Source: Bradyrhizobium diazoefficiens (GTDB lineage Bacteria > Pseudomonadota > Alphaproteobacteria > Rhizobiales > Xanthobacteraceae). From it: a stretch of DNA of 64,000 nt. Below the pieces are notes generated by a model. It did no database searches and was not told the DNA's origin. It worked only from the letters and a program-made list of their open reading frames with translations. How positions within the stretch are numbered: the first letter of the stretch is position 1; the number at the start of each line of letters is the position of its first letter. The DNA lies in NCBI RefSeq assembly GCF_018129965.1, contig NZ_JAFCKW010000011.1:62001-126000 (forward strand), written 5' to 3'. The translations under genes were made by a program, and so were the position numbers. Shown one piece after another: positions 15,960 through 24,944 of the stretch.

Positions 15960-16874
15960 ATGAGCAAATCACTGCACGACAAGGTCATCATCGTCACCGG
16001 CGCAGGCCGCGGCATCGGACGGGAGATCGCGCTCTTGTGCGCGGCGGAAGGCGCCAAGGTCGTCGTCAACGATCCCGGCGTGGCCGCCGACGGCGCGGGC
16101 ACCAGCGCGGCGCCTGCCGAGGAAGTGGTCGAGGAGATCAAGAAGCGCGGCGGCACGGCCGTTGCCAATTTCGAGTCCGTCGCCGAAGCGATCCCGGCGA
16201 GCAAGATCGTGAAGGCCGCGACCGACCATTTCGGCCGGCTCGACGGCGTCGTCAACAATGCCGGCATTCTGCGCGACATGATCTTCCACAAGATGAGCGT
16301 GGAGGCCTTCGAGGCCGTCATCAAGGTTCATTTGATGGGCTCGTTCTATGTCAGCCACGCCGCCGCGCGCATCTTCCGCGAGCAGGAGAGCGGCTCGTTC
16401 GTGCACTTCACCTCGACCTCCGGCCTGATCGGCAATTTCGGCCAGGCCAATTACGCCGCCGCCAAGCTCGGCATCGTCGGACTCTCCAAATCCATCGCGC
16501 TCGACATGGGTCGCTTCAACGTCCGTTCCAACTGCGTCTCGCCGTTCGCCTGGACCCGCATGATCGGCACCATCCCGACCGAGACCGAAGCCGAAAAGGC
16601 GCGCGTCGAGAGGATCAAGCAGATGGGCCCGGAGAAGATCGCGCCGATCTGCGCCTATCTGCTCTCCGATGCCGCCAAGGACGTCACCGGGCAAATCTTC
16701 GGCGCACGCATGAACGAGCTGTTCCTGTTCAGCCAGAACCGCCCGCTTCGCTCGGTGCACCGGAGCGAAGGCTGGACGCCGCAAACGATCGCGGAGCACG
16801 GCATGCCGGCGCTGAAGGGCTCGTTCTACAAGCTCGACCGGTCCGCTGATATTTTCCCGTGGGATCCGGTGTAA
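15960..16874 (+). CDS. Short-chain dehydrogenase, 3-hydroxyacyl-CoA dehydrogenase-like
   Basis: A 304-residue SDR with classical features: NAD-binding TGAGRGIGREIA near residue 15, VVNNAGILRD near 97, catalytic Ser in HFTSTSG and YxxxK in ANYAAAKLG. The insert after the first strand (DPGVAADGAGTSAAPAEEVV) resembles the SDR domain of peroxisomal multifunctional enzyme type 2, which oxidises 3-hydroxyacyl-CoA. The extended C-terminus (about 40 residues) is unlike short FabG proteins. Context with DUF35 and thiolase-like proteins supports CoA-ester oxidation. Its end faces the ppc gene across a palindromic repeat. Confidence 0.85.
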   Translation: MSKSLHDKVIIVTGAGRGIGREIALLCAAEGAKVVVNDPGVAADGAGTSAAPAEEVVEEIKKRGGTAVANFESVAEAIPASKIVKAATDHFGRLDGVVNNAGILRDMIFHKMSVEAFEAVIKVHLMGSFYVSHAAARIFREQESGSFVHFTSTSGLIGNFGQANYAAAKLGIVGLSKSIALDMGRFNVRSNCVSPFAWTRMIGTIPTETEAEKARVERIKQMGPEKIAPICAYLLSDAAKDVTGQIFGARMNELFLFSQNRPLRSVHRSEGWTPQTIAEHGMPALKGSFYKLDRSADIFPWDPV

Positions 16875-16894
16875 GTGAGCACAGCACCTTCTCC

Positions 16895-16978
16895 GTCATG
16901 GCCGGGCTTGTCCCGACCATCCACGTCTTGAGACGTGGCACGAACAACGTGGATGCCCGGGACAAGCCCGGACATGAC
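16895..16978. repeat. Palindromic repeat between convergent genes
   Basis: Arms GTCATGGCCGGGCTTGTCCCG and CGGGACAAGCCCGGACATGAC, with an inner pair around CCACGT...ACGTGG. Placed between the convergent SDR and ppc genes, it could act as a two-way transcription terminator, although there is no clear U-tract. Confidence 0.8.
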
Positions 16979-17006
16979 GACTGTGGGCGTGGCGGGTATT
17001 TGCACC

Positions 17007-19799
17007 CTACCCCGTATTCCGCAGCCCCGCCGAAATCCCGTTGATGGTGAGCTGAATCCCGCGCAGCACCTGTTCGTCCGGGTTCTGCGCGCGATGCTCT
17101 TTCAGGAGTTCGACCTGCACGTGGTTGAGCGGATCGAGATAGGGGAAGCGGTGGCGCACCGAGCGTTCCAGCAGCGGGTTGCCCTGGAGCAGACGGTCAT
17201 GGCCCATGATGTCGAGCAGCGTCTCGATGCAGGAATGCCATTCGCTGCGGATGCGGCCGAAGATTTTTTCGCGCAGGGCTTCATCCGGCACCAGCTCGGC
17301 ATAGCGCGAGGCGATCGCGATCGAACTTTTCGCGAGCACCATGTCCATGTTCGACAGCAGCATGCGGAAGAACGGCCACTCCTTGTAGAGCTCTTTGAGG
17401 AACGGCATGCCCTTCTCGGGATGCGCCGCGATCCACTGCTCGACCGCGCTGCCGAAGCCGTACCAGCCTGGCAGCATCAGGCGGCACTGCGCCCATGAGA
17501 ACACCCAGGGGATGGCGCGCAGATCCTCGATCGCGCGGGTCTTCTTGCGCGAGGCCGGACGGCTGCCGATGTTGAGCGTCGCGATCTCGTTGATGACGGT
17601 CGAGGCCCAGAAATAGTCGACGAAACCCTCGGTCTCGTAGACGAGGCCGCGATAGGCCTTGAAGGCAAGACCCGACAGCTCGTCCATGGCGGTGAGATAT
17701 TCGCGGCGCGGCGCGCTCTGGCGTGGATGCAGCAGGCTCGCCTCCAGCGTCGCGGCCGCCAAGACCTCCAGATTGCTGCGGCCGACCTCGGCATTGGAAT
17801 ATTTCGACGAGATGATCTCGCCCTGCTCGGTGATGCGGATCTGGCCGTTCACGGCGCCGCCGGGCTGCGCGATGATGGCGTCGTAGCTCGGCCCGCCGCC
17901 GCGGCCGACCGAGCCGCCGCGGCCGTGGAACAGGCGCAGCCGCACATGATGCCGCTCGAACACCTCGACGAGGCCGATCTCGGCCTTGTAGAGTTCCCAG
18001 CCCGAGGTGACGAAGCCGCCGTCCTTGTTGCTGTCGGAATAGCCGAGCATGACCTCCTGCACGCCGCCGCAGCTGTCGACGAGACGGCGGTAATCGTGCA
18101 GCGACAGCATGCGGTCCATGATGACGCTGGAGGCCTGCAGATCCTCGATGGTCTCGAACAGCGGCACGATGTTGATGGCGCTGCGGCCTGAGGGATGGAC
18201 GAGGCCGACTTCCTTGAGCAGCACGGCGACTTCGAGCATGTCGGACATGCTCTTGCACATCGAGATGATGCATTGGGGAATGGAGTCCGAACCGAACTTC
18301 GCATGCGCCTCCGCAGCGGCATGGAAGACGTTGAGCTCGCCCATGGTCTCGTCGCTGTATTTGACGAAGGGCGACACCAGCGAGCGCGGGCTGCGCAGTT
18401 CGTTGGTCAGAAGCGAGATGCGCGCGTCCTCGCCGAGCGCGAGATAGGACATGCCGGGATTGGCGGCATCCATCAGCTCGGCGATGGTGCGCTCGTGTAC
18501 GGCGGAGTTCTGGCGGATGTCGAGCCGCGCCAGATGGAAGCCGAAACAATCCACCGCGCGCCGCAGCAGACGAAGCCGGCCGCGCGCGATGACGCGGGCG
18601 TTGTTGGCGATCAGGGAGCGATGCAGCACGTCGAGATCGGCCTGGAATTCCTTCACGCTGCTGTACGGCGCGCCCTTGCCGACCGGCCGACGGGTGATCT
18701 CGACCTGAAGCTTTTCGGCCGTCGCGGTCAGTCGGGCATAGATGCCGGAGACGGCGAGACGATAAGGCTCGCCGATCCGGTGCGGCGAGGTATCCGGCGA
18801 GCGCTCGGCGAGGGTGCGCAGCTCCTCGGAGATGTCGGCCAGATGTGCCGCGATCGACAGCTCGGAGCCGAGCACGTGCAGCTCTTCCAGGTAGAACTGC
18901 ATCACCCGGCTCGACTGCAGCCGCAGCGTGCCGCGCATGACATCGGCGGTGACGAAGGGATTGCCGTCGCGGTCGCCGCCGATCCAGCTCCCCATGCGCA
19001 GGAACGAGGCGAGCTCGGAGGCCCCCTGCTTGCCGCCCTCCTCCAGCCGGTCCTCCAGCGTGTTGACGAGCCGCGGCACCTCGCGCAGGAAGGTGTAGTC
19101 GTAGAACGACAGGCCGTTGGCGACCTCGTCGAGCACGGTCAGCTTGGTGCGGCGGAGCAGATTGGTCTGCCACAGCGTCAGCACCTCGCGGCGCAGCTGC
19201 TCGTCGGAGGCAGCGGCCTCGTCCGCGGTCAACGCGACGCGCTCGCGGCGGTCCAGCAGGCTGGCAACTTCCATCTCTCGGTCCATCGTGCTCTTGCGGC
19301 GGACCTCGGTCGGGTGCGCGGTCAGGACGGGGCTGACCAGCGCGGTCTTGAAGAAGCCGCGCAGCGCATCGGCATCGATCCCCGCGGCCCTGGCATGGGC
19401 CAGCGTCTCCGCCAGCACCCCGGATCCGCTGGCGGCACTGCGGGCGCGCATCTGGCGGATGTTGTTCTGGTCCTCGGCGATGTTGGCGAGGTGGGAGAAA
19501 TAGCTGAAGGCGCGGACGATCCGCACCGTCTCGGAAGTCGACATGCTGTCGAGGATCTGCTCGAGCTCCCGGCGGGCGAGCCGGTCCTCGTCGCGGTGGA
19601 ACCGTATCGAGGTCTGCCGGATGCGCTCGACCAGGTCGAACAGGTCGGCGCCCTCCTGGTCGCGCACCGTGTCGCCCAGGATGCGCCCGAGCAGGCGGAT
19701 GTCGTCCCGCAGCCGCGCATCCGCCTCCAGCGCCTGGACGTCCTCAGCGCGGTTGGCACGCGGCTCGGCGGCATCGGATGATATGGTTTGGAGGGACAT
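17007..19799 (-). CDS. ppc: Phosphoenolpyruvate carboxylase
   Basis: A 930-residue cytosolic PEP carboxylase, the anaplerotic enzyme making oxaloacetate from PEP and bicarbonate. Catalytic His162 lies in VLTAHPTEVRRKS. Other hallmarks are GSWIGGDRDGNPFVT, MLGYSDSNKDGG, the glycine-rich FHGRGGSVGRGGGPSY and the invariant C-terminal end TINGISAGLRNTG. The start is ATG 19799 with GAGGAG about 8 bases upstream. The frame remains open a further 149 codons upstream, but that stretch is repeat-derived and has no PEPC similarity. The length fits the bacterial family. It stands alone, with no recognisable operon partner. Confidence 0.96.
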   Translation of the reverse strand: MSLQTISSDAAEPRANRAEDVQALEADARLRDDIRLLGRILGDTVRDQEGADLFDLVERIRQTSIRFHRDEDRLARRELEQILDSMSTSETVRIVRAFSYFSHLANIAEDQNNIRQMRARSAASGSGVLAETLAHARAAGIDADALRGFFKTALVSPVLTAHPTEVRRKSTMDREMEVASLLDRRERVALTADEAAASDEQLRREVLTLWQTNLLRRTKLTVLDEVANGLSFYDYTFLREVPRLVNTLEDRLEEGGKQGASELASFLRMGSWIGGDRDGNPFVTADVMRGTLRLQSSRVMQFYLEELHVLGSELSIAAHLADISEELRTLAERSPDTSPHRIGEPYRLAVSGIYARLTATAEKLQVEITRRPVGKGAPYSSVKEFQADLDVLHRSLIANNARVIARGRLRLLRRAVDCFGFHLARLDIRQNSAVHERTIAELMDAANPGMSYLALGEDARISLLTNELRSPRSLVSPFVKYSDETMGELNVFHAAAEAHAKFGSDSIPQCIISMCKSMSDMLEVAVLLKEVGLVHPSGRSAINIVPLFETIEDLQASSVIMDRMLSLHDYRRLVDSCGGVQEVMLGYSDSNKDGGFVTSGWELYKAEIGLVEVFERHHVRLRLFHGRGGSVGRGGGPSYDAIIAQPGGAVNGQIRITEQGEIISSKYSNAEVGRSNLEVLAAATLEASLLHPRQSAPRREYLTAMDELSGLAFKAYRGLVYETEGFVDYFWASTVINEIATLNIGSRPASRKKTRAIEDLRAIPWVFSWAQCRLMLPGWYGFGSAVEQWIAAHPEKGMPFLKELYKEWPFFRMLLSNMDMVLAKSSIAIASRYAELVPDEALREKIFGRIRSEWHSCIETLLDIMGHDRLLQGNPLLERSVRHRFPYLDPLNHVQVELLKEHRAQNPDEQVLRGIQLTINGISAGLRNTG

Positions 19800-20143
19800 C
19801 GGCGCGCTCTCCTCTTTGAGCTCCCTATGGCTCCCCGGCGCAAACGAGTGTGCGATATTTTTCTGCCGCAGCGCAAGACGAACTTGGGGGCGGTGCACCA
19901 CTCCCGCCGCACTGGTGTTCCGGACGCGCTGCAACGCTCCTTCAGCGTTGCTGCGCAGAGCCGGGACCTTGCTCCAACAGTCTGGGCCCCGGCTCAGCAG
20001 CGCACCACACCGCGAAGACGCGGCGCGCTGCGCTGCGTCCGGGGCACGAGGCGGCCATTTCATCTCCAGACATACCTTCGCGATCTCGCGGCATATTCCG
20101 CCCGAGTTTTTCTGTCCGTTTCGCCCCTCATCGCAAACAAAGG

Positions 20144-20605
20144 GCGCAGGGAAGGCCGGGCGCCGGCTGGCACCCAGGGTCCGCACGCGGAAGACGCACG
20201 CGGGGTGACCACAGGTGATGCCGGTCGCCCGGCCTTCCCTGCGCAATGGTTTTACGGCTTATGGCGCGCTCTCCCCGGGGAGCGATGCACTGTTGCCCCC
20301 GTCGTCTTGCGGATGATCGATGCACGCGCCCGGTCGGGCGGCTCACCACCGCAAGCCTTGACGCCAGCCTGCGGGCGTCAGGACCACACGCTTTTGCCGT
20401 CCGCGGACGTTCCTCCCCTGACATCTGGAAGCTCGCGCGTGCTCGCCCCCGAAACCGAAAAGAAACGCTGTGACCGCACCGTGTCGATCCCGCGGATCGT
20501 CATGGCTCACGGGGGTCGCCCGCCCTGCCATCCCGTCACGCGCCGGCGCTACCGCGTCCATCGCCTCCCGGCTCACGTATCGTGACGATCGCGAAACGCC
20601 CCTTC
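20144..20605. repeat. Probable dispersed Bradyrhizobium-type intergenic element
   Basis: Begins with the inverted repeat GCGCAGGGAAGGCCGGGCG (20144-20162), whose perfect complement is at 20226-20244. It continues through shorter inverted segments such as GACGCC...GGCGTC near 20360-20382. From memory, conceptual translations of this stretch (AQGRPGAGWHPGS, AFPAQWFYGL) recur as spurious hypothetical proteins in Bradyrhizobium genomes, which indicates a multicopy element. Boundaries are approximate, and copy number cannot be shown from one window. Confidence 0.5.
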
Positions 20606-20735
20606 TGGCGGGCCGGGATGGATTGCGGTTTACCCGAAACTCGAAATTCGGTCAATCAGAATCTTTAAAGGTTCCGCGCTTGACCTGCATCTGGCGTGTT
20701 TTGCCCGTCGGGCAGCGCGAGGGGTTGTGTGAGGT

Positions 20736-20822
20736 GTAGGATGGGTAGAGCCCTTGCGAAACCCAGCATGCCTCGTCATCGGCGGACGATTGATGGGTTT
20801 CGCTTCGCTCGACCCATCCTAC
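20736..20822. repeat. Palindromic repeat (GTAGGATGGGT family)
   Basis: Arms GTAGGATGGGT and ACCCATCCTAC bracket an 87-bp element with the internal pair GCGAAACCCA / TGGGTTTCGC. A degenerate relative lies at 22027-22092. Confidence 0.8.
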
Positions 20823-20922
20823 GAGCTGCCCCCTCTCGCCCCCATCGCGCGCCAAAGAACCATGGTATGGCGGGAAAGCCGAATGAAAGAATGACCAGGA
20901 GATTTATCAGGTCGTCGAACAT
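20776..20922 (-). CDS. Possible 48-residue single-pass membrane peptide
   Basis: Starting at ATG 20922, the frame encodes MFDDLINLLVILSFGFPAIP followed by WFFGARWGREG. One hydrophobic segment (about residues 5-24) is followed by a basic tail. The last 13 residues and the stop lie in the 20736-20822 palindrome, so the C-terminus is repeat-derived. It begins 41 bp after the stop of the ABC binding-protein gene on the same strand. The ribosome-binding site is weak. It may be a genuine small protein or chance. Confidence 0.25.
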   Translation of the reverse strand: MFDDLINLLVILSFGFPAIPWFFGARWGREGAARRMGRAKRNPSIVRR

Positions 20923-20963
20923 GATTGGCTCTTGGTCGTCAACACGCGGCAGATGGTTCGAGC

Positions 20964-21950
20964 TCATTCGATCACCTCGTCGGCGCGGGCAAGAAATGCC
21001 GGCGGGACGGCAAGGTCGATCGCTTTCGCCGTCCTGGCGTTGATGATCAGTTCGACCCTGGTCGGCCCCTGCACCGGAAGGTCGGCGGGCTTTTCGCCCT
21101 TCAGAATACGGTCGATATAGGTTGCGGAGCTGCGATACAGGTCAGCCGTATCCGGGCCGTACGACATCAGGCCACCCGCAGCCACCTGGAAGCGATTCCA
21201 GTAGATCGCCGGCAATTTCCTGGTGTTGGCCAGGTTGACGATGAGCTCGCGGTGGACTGTCGAGAAAGTCGCGGCCGTTATGATCAATCCGCCGCCTCCC
21301 CCGGCAGTAAACGAACCAATTCCGCGATCGATGTCGTCTGCGCCGTGGACACCAATGGAAAGCGATTCGATCGACAGCGATCGCGCGGCCGCCTCGAATG
21401 ACGTCTTGAATCCCCTGAAATTGTGATTGACGGGGTCGCCGAGCATCGCGACCCGCGTCAGACGCGGCGAGATCTCCTTGAGCAAGCCCAGCCATTTTCC
21501 TCCGATATCGTACTCAAAGGGCGTAATGCCCGTGATGTTACCCGACGGTCGCGCCAGGCTCGCGACGAAACCTCCGGCAACCGGGTCTGTGACGTTGATG
21601 AATACGATCGGCACCGTCGCCGTTGCCTCTTGCAGGGCCAGTGTGGGCTCCGTCCCGGTTGCCAGGATCAGCGCGGGAGACGTGCTCACCATCTCCGTCG
21701 CGAGGGATCGCGCCCGTCCGACATCGCCCGCCGCCCAGCGATAGTCGATCTGGAGGTTTTGACCTGCAATCCAGCCGAGTTGCCGCAGTCCAGAGTTCAG
21801 TGCTTCCAGATATTTCGTGATCTGGGGATCGCCCTCGACAGCTCCGGTCAGAAAGCCGATCCGCCGCATTCGCCCGTCGGGCTGAGCTCTTGCAATCAGC
21901 GGCCACGCCGCGACACCCCCTGCAAGGCCAATAAATTCACGTCGCCGCAT
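20964..21950 (-). CDS. Orphan ABC-type solute-binding protein (ABC_sub_bind family)
   Basis: A 328-residue periplasmic protein of the ABC_sub_bind (TrpX/YtfQ-like) group, very numerous in Bradyrhizobium. The start ATG 21950 gives MRRREFIGLAGGVAAWPLIA, a twin-arginine-type signal with cleavage near ARAQ. An in-frame TTG at 21968 is less likely. Core segments are RRIGFLTGAVEGDP, PIVFINVTDPVAGGFVASLA and the C-terminal MSYGPDTADLYRSSATYIDR. The usual neighbouring permease and ATPase genes are absent, so the ligand and partners are unknown. Confidence 0.85.
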   Translation of the reverse strand: MRRREFIGLAGGVAAWPLIARAQPDGRMRRIGFLTGAVEGDPQITKYLEALNSGLRQLGWIAGQNLQIDYRWAAGDVGRARSLATEMVSTSPALILATGTEPTLALQEATATVPIVFINVTDPVAGGFVASLARPSGNITGITPFEYDIGGKWLGLLKEISPRLTRVAMLGDPVNHNFRGFKTSFEAAARSLSIESLSIGVHGADDIDRGIGSFTAGGGGGLIITAATFSTVHRELIVNLANTRKLPAIYWNRFQVAAGGLMSYGPDTADLYRSSATYIDRILKGEKPADLPVQGPTRVELIINARTAKAIDLAVPPAFLARADEVIE

Positions 21951-22026
21951 TCCAGTCCCCGCGATCAATCGACGTTAGTGTAACCGTCCAAACTCTGCAC
22001 TTGGAAGACGCGGGGGCCGGCTCTTT

Positions 22027-22092
22027 CCGAAACCCAGCATGCTTCATCGTCGGCGGACGTTTCTGAAGGGTTCGCTCGCGCTCCACCCATCC
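22027..22092. repeat. Degenerate copy of GTAGGATGGGT palindrome
   Basis: Shares GAAACCCAGCATGC and TCGGCGGACG with the 20736-20822 element and ends near CCACCCATCC, but the outer arms have decayed. It separates the yccF gene from the solute-binding-protein gene. Confidence 0.55.
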
Positions 22093-22105
22093 CCCGATTT
22101 TCCGC

Positions 22106-22510
22106 TCAAGCCGGCACGATCACCTTGCCGATCGGCCAGAGCGCGATGCCGGCGAGCTTGAGATGGGCCCAGGCGAAGGGGATGCCGATGATGGTGACGG
22201 CCAGCAGGAGGGCCGTCACCAGATGGCCAAGCGCCAGCCACCAGCCGGCGAGCACGAACCAGACGATGTTGCCGATCACCCCGAGCGGGCCGGTGCCGAT
22301 ATCCTCGACACCGGTGACCTCGTAGCGGTTGACCGCGCGCAAGCCGAACGGCATCAGCGTGTAGACGGCGATGTTGAACGCCGCCCGCGCCCAGGGCAGG
22401 CCGATGATGGTGACGGCCATGATGACAGCGGCGATCAGCCAGCCGGCCGCCATCCAGGCGCCACCGATGAGAATCCAGACGATATTGAGGAGGATCGAAA
22501 CGGGGGTCAT
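22106..22510 (-). CDS. yccF: YccF-family inner-membrane protein (DUF307)
   Basis: A 134-residue membrane protein made of two similar halves. Each half is a long hydrophobic segment ending in an IIGLPWARA or IIGIPFAWA motif, the signature of the YccF family. Predicted helices lie at about 5-36 and 74-110. Its function is not established. The gene is monocistronic by context. Upstream, between it and glgX, are 213 bp with a short palindrome, CCTATATAGG, that may mark a promoter. Confidence 0.88.
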   Translation of the reverse strand: MTPVSILLNIVWILIGGAWMAAGWLIAAVIMAVTIIGLPWARAAFNIAVYTLMPFGLRAVNRYEVTGVEDIGTGPLGVIGNIVWFVLAGWWLALGHLVTALLLAVTIIGIPFAWAHLKLAGIALWPIGKVIVPA

Positions 22511-22723
22511 GGGTTTATCCGGGGGTCAATGACACCGCCTATATAGGTGCGAAAATCGTCGTTGCGAAGACAGCCGTCGGTTTCACCAGGGGGGTAACGA
22601 CCTCGAATGGCGTCGCTCCCACTTCATCCAAATGACGCATGCGACGACCAAAATGGCACGGCGATTGAAACATTCGGAACATGACGGCGTTGCCGTCGCG
22701 GCCATTGGGGCCTGGGGATTCAC

Positions 22724-24841
22724 ATGTCTGATTTCGTCATCGAGGAAGGTCTGCCTTATCCGCTGGGTGCCCATTGGAGCGGCAAAGGCACGAACTTCGC
22801 GGTCTTTTCCGCCAACGCCACCAAGGTGGAGGTCTGCCTGTTCGAGGGCGATCGCGAGACCCACCGTTTCGAGCTGCCGGAATATACCGACCAGGTCTTC
22901 CACGGCTACATCGCGGGCGTCGGGCCCGGCACCTTCTACGGCCTGCGCGTTCACGGCCCCTACCAGCCCGAAGCCGGCCATCGCTTCAATCCCAACAAGC
23001 TGCTGCTCGACCCCTATGCGCGCGCCCACGCCGGCACCCTGCAGTGGGATCCTGCGGTGTTCGGCTACAAGATGGAAACGGGCGACGACACCACTTTCGA
23101 CGAGCGCGACAGCGCGCCGTTCATGCCGAAATGCGTCGTGGTCGATCCCGATTTCGACTGGCAGGCCGAGGCGGCGCGGCACGACGTCCATTGGGACGAG
23201 ACGATCGTCTACGAGACCCATGTCAAAGGATTTTCGAAGAAGCATCCCGCCGTGCCGGAACACCTCCGCGGCACCTATGCCGGCTTCGCCACGCCCGAAC
23301 TGATCGCGCATCTGACATCGCTCGGCGTGACGTCGATCGAGCTGCTGCCGATCCATTCCTTCGTCAACGACGACTATCTGCTCAGGAAGAACCTCGTCAA
23401 TTACTGGGGTTACAACTCGATCGGCTTCTTCGCACCCGATCCGCGTTACGCCTCCGACGTGCCGAACTCCTTGCGCGAATTCAAGGAGATGGTGTCGAAG
23501 CTGCACGGCGCGGGCCTCGAGGTGATCCTCGACGTCGTCTACAATCATACCGCGGAAGGAAACGAGCTCGGGCCGACGCTGTCGTTCAAGGGCATCGACA
23601 ATGCGAGCTATTACCGGCTGCTGCCGGACAGGAAGCGCTATTACATCAACGACACCGGCACTGGAAACACGGTGAATTTGTCCCATCCGCGCGTGATCCA
23701 GATGGTGATGGATTCCCTGCGCTACTGGGCCGGGCACATGCATATCGACGGCTTCCGCTTCGACCTTGGCACCATTCTGGCCCGCGAGGTCTACGGCTTC
23801 GACGAGCAGAGCGGTTTCCTGAAGGCGATGGACCAGGATCCGATGCTGGCGACCGTCAAGCTGATCGCCGAACCCTGGGATTGCGGCCCCGGCGGCTACC
23901 AGGTCGGCGGCTTCCCGCCCGGCTGGGCCGAGTGGAACGACAAATATCGCGACATCGTGCGCGACTATTGGCGCGGCGAAGCACCGCCTTCCGCACTCGC
24001 CGCGCGGCTGCTGGGATCGGCAGACATCTTCGGTCGCTGGGGCGGCCGGCGCTCATGGGCCAGCGTGAATTTCATCACGGCGCATGACGGTTTCACGCTG
24101 AACGACTGGGCGAGCTACAACGACAAGCACAACGAGGCCAACGGCGAAAACAACAAGGACGGAAATTCGAACAATCTGTCCTGGAATTGCGGCGCCGAAG
24201 GCCCAACCGATGACGAGAACATCATTGCGCTGCGCGAGCGGCAGAAGCGCAACATGCTGGCGACCTTGCTGCTCTCGCAGGGCACGCCGATGCTGCTCGG
24301 CGGCGACGAATTCGGCCGCACCCAGCAGGGCAACAACAACGCCTATTGCCAGGACAGCGACATCTCCTGGTTCGACTGGACCATGGGCGAGCATGCGCAA
24401 GCGCTGCTCGCCTTCACCAAGCGCGTGATCCAGCTGCGGCGGGATTATCCGATCCTGCGCCGCAGCCGCTTCCTCACCGGCGCGCATGACAAACAGCTCG
24501 ACATCCGCGGCGTCGTCTGGGTCAACGCCAATGGCAGCGAAATGACCGACACGGATTGGGAGAACGGCTGGCAAAAGTGCTTCGGCGTCGTGCTCGACGG
24601 CCGCGCGCGCAAGACCGCGATCCCGCGCCACGGCGAGGACGACAGCGTGCTGATCATCCTCAACAGCTACGAGGGCGAGGTCGACTTCAAGCTGCCGCAC
24701 ACCACCGCAGGCCCGTGCTGGTCGCGGCTGCTCGACACGACGGTCTCCGACGGCGCGTCCGGCGACCGCTTCGAGTTCGACAGCATCTACAAGGTGCCGG
24801 GCCGGTCGTTCCTGCTGTTCGTGGGCGGGGAGCTGGCGTAG
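22724..24841 (+). CDS. glgX: Glycogen debranching enzyme
   Basis: A 705-residue GH13 isoamylase-type enzyme that cleaves alpha-1,6 branches of glycogen. An N-terminal CBM48 domain (YPLGAHWSGKGTNFAVFSAN) is followed by the catalytic barrel. The barrel has DVVYNHTAEGN, nucleophile Asp347 in DGFRFDLGTIL, acid/base Glu383 in LIAEPWDCGPGGYQVG, and FITAHDGFTLNDW. The length is close to other bacterial GlgX proteins. No other glycogen gene is nearby, so it is probably transcribed alone. An 81-bp palindrome follows its stop. Confidence 0.95.
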   Translation: MSDFVIEEGLPYPLGAHWSGKGTNFAVFSANATKVEVCLFEGDRETHRFELPEYTDQVFHGYIAGVGPGTFYGLRVHGPYQPEAGHRFNPNKLLLDPYARAHAGTLQWDPAVFGYKMETGDDTTFDERDSAPFMPKCVVVDPDFDWQAEAARHDVHWDETIVYETHVKGFSKKHPAVPEHLRGTYAGFATPELIAHLTSLGVTSIELLPIHSFVNDDYLLRKNLVNYWGYNSIGFFAPDPRYASDVPNSLREFKEMVSKLHGAGLEVILDVVYNHTAEGNELGPTLSFKGIDNASYYRLLPDRKRYYINDTGTGNTVNLSHPRVIQMVMDSLRYWAGHMHIDGFRFDLGTILAREVYGFDEQSGFLKAMDQDPMLATVKLIAEPWDCGPGGYQVGGFPPGWAEWNDKYRDIVRDYWRGEAPPSALAARLLGSADIFGRWGGRRSWASVNFITAHDGFTLNDWASYNDKHNEANGENNKDGNSNNLSWNCGAEGPTDDENIIALRERQKRNMLATLLLSQGTPMLLGGDEFGRTQQGNNNAYCQDSDISWFDWTMGEHAQALLAFTKRVIQLRRDYPILRRSRFLTGAHDKQLDIRGVVWVNANGSEMTDTDWENGWQKCFGVVLDGRARKTAIPRHGEDDSVLIILNSYEGEVDFKLPHTTAGPCWSRLLDTTVSDGASGDRFEFDSIYKVPGRSFLLFVGGELA

Positions 24842-24861
24842 GGCACGCGCGGTTTGTTGCT

Positions 24862-24942
24862 GTAGCCCGGATGGAGCGTAGCGAAATCCGGGGCCTCAGT
24901 CGCAAGCACCGCCCGGATTGCGCTGCGCTCCATCCGGGTTAC
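24862..24942. repeat. Palindromic repeat (GTAGCCCGGATGGAGC family)
   Basis: Arms GTAGCCCGGATGGAGCG and its near-complement CGCTCCATCCGGGTTAC span 81 bp between convergent glgX and crotonase genes. A second copy is at 25763-25843. Confidence 0.85.
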
Positions 24943-24944
24943 GG

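Larger units (their letters stand above)
19800..20963. other. Repeat-rich non-coding region upstream of ppc
   Basis: About 1.16 kb with no convincing protein gene except a possible 48-residue membrane peptide at 20776-20922. Several frames are open in both directions, typical of GC-rich non-coding DNA. It contains the ppc promoter region next to 19800, a mosaic of CGCTGC-rich inverted segments around 19915-20052, a long element with a 19-bp perfect inverted repeat (20144-20162 / 20226-20244), and a small palindrome at 20736-20822. Confidence 0.6.

Noticed and set aside
18195..19781. A 528-codon plus-strand open frame opposite ppc
   Set aside because: It is antisense to a fully conserved PEP carboxylase; composition is typical of a shadow frame.
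19800..20246. 149-codon N-terminal extension of PEP carboxylase
   Set aside because: The extension has no PEPC similarity and runs through repeats; ATG 19799 has a good ribosome-binding site and gives a normal-length enzyme.
19788..20585. Plus-strand open frame of 265 codons upstream of ppc
   Set aside because: Overlaps the ppc start and a repeat-derived region; no ribosome-binding site or domain. Probably the source of spurious hypothetical-protein calls.
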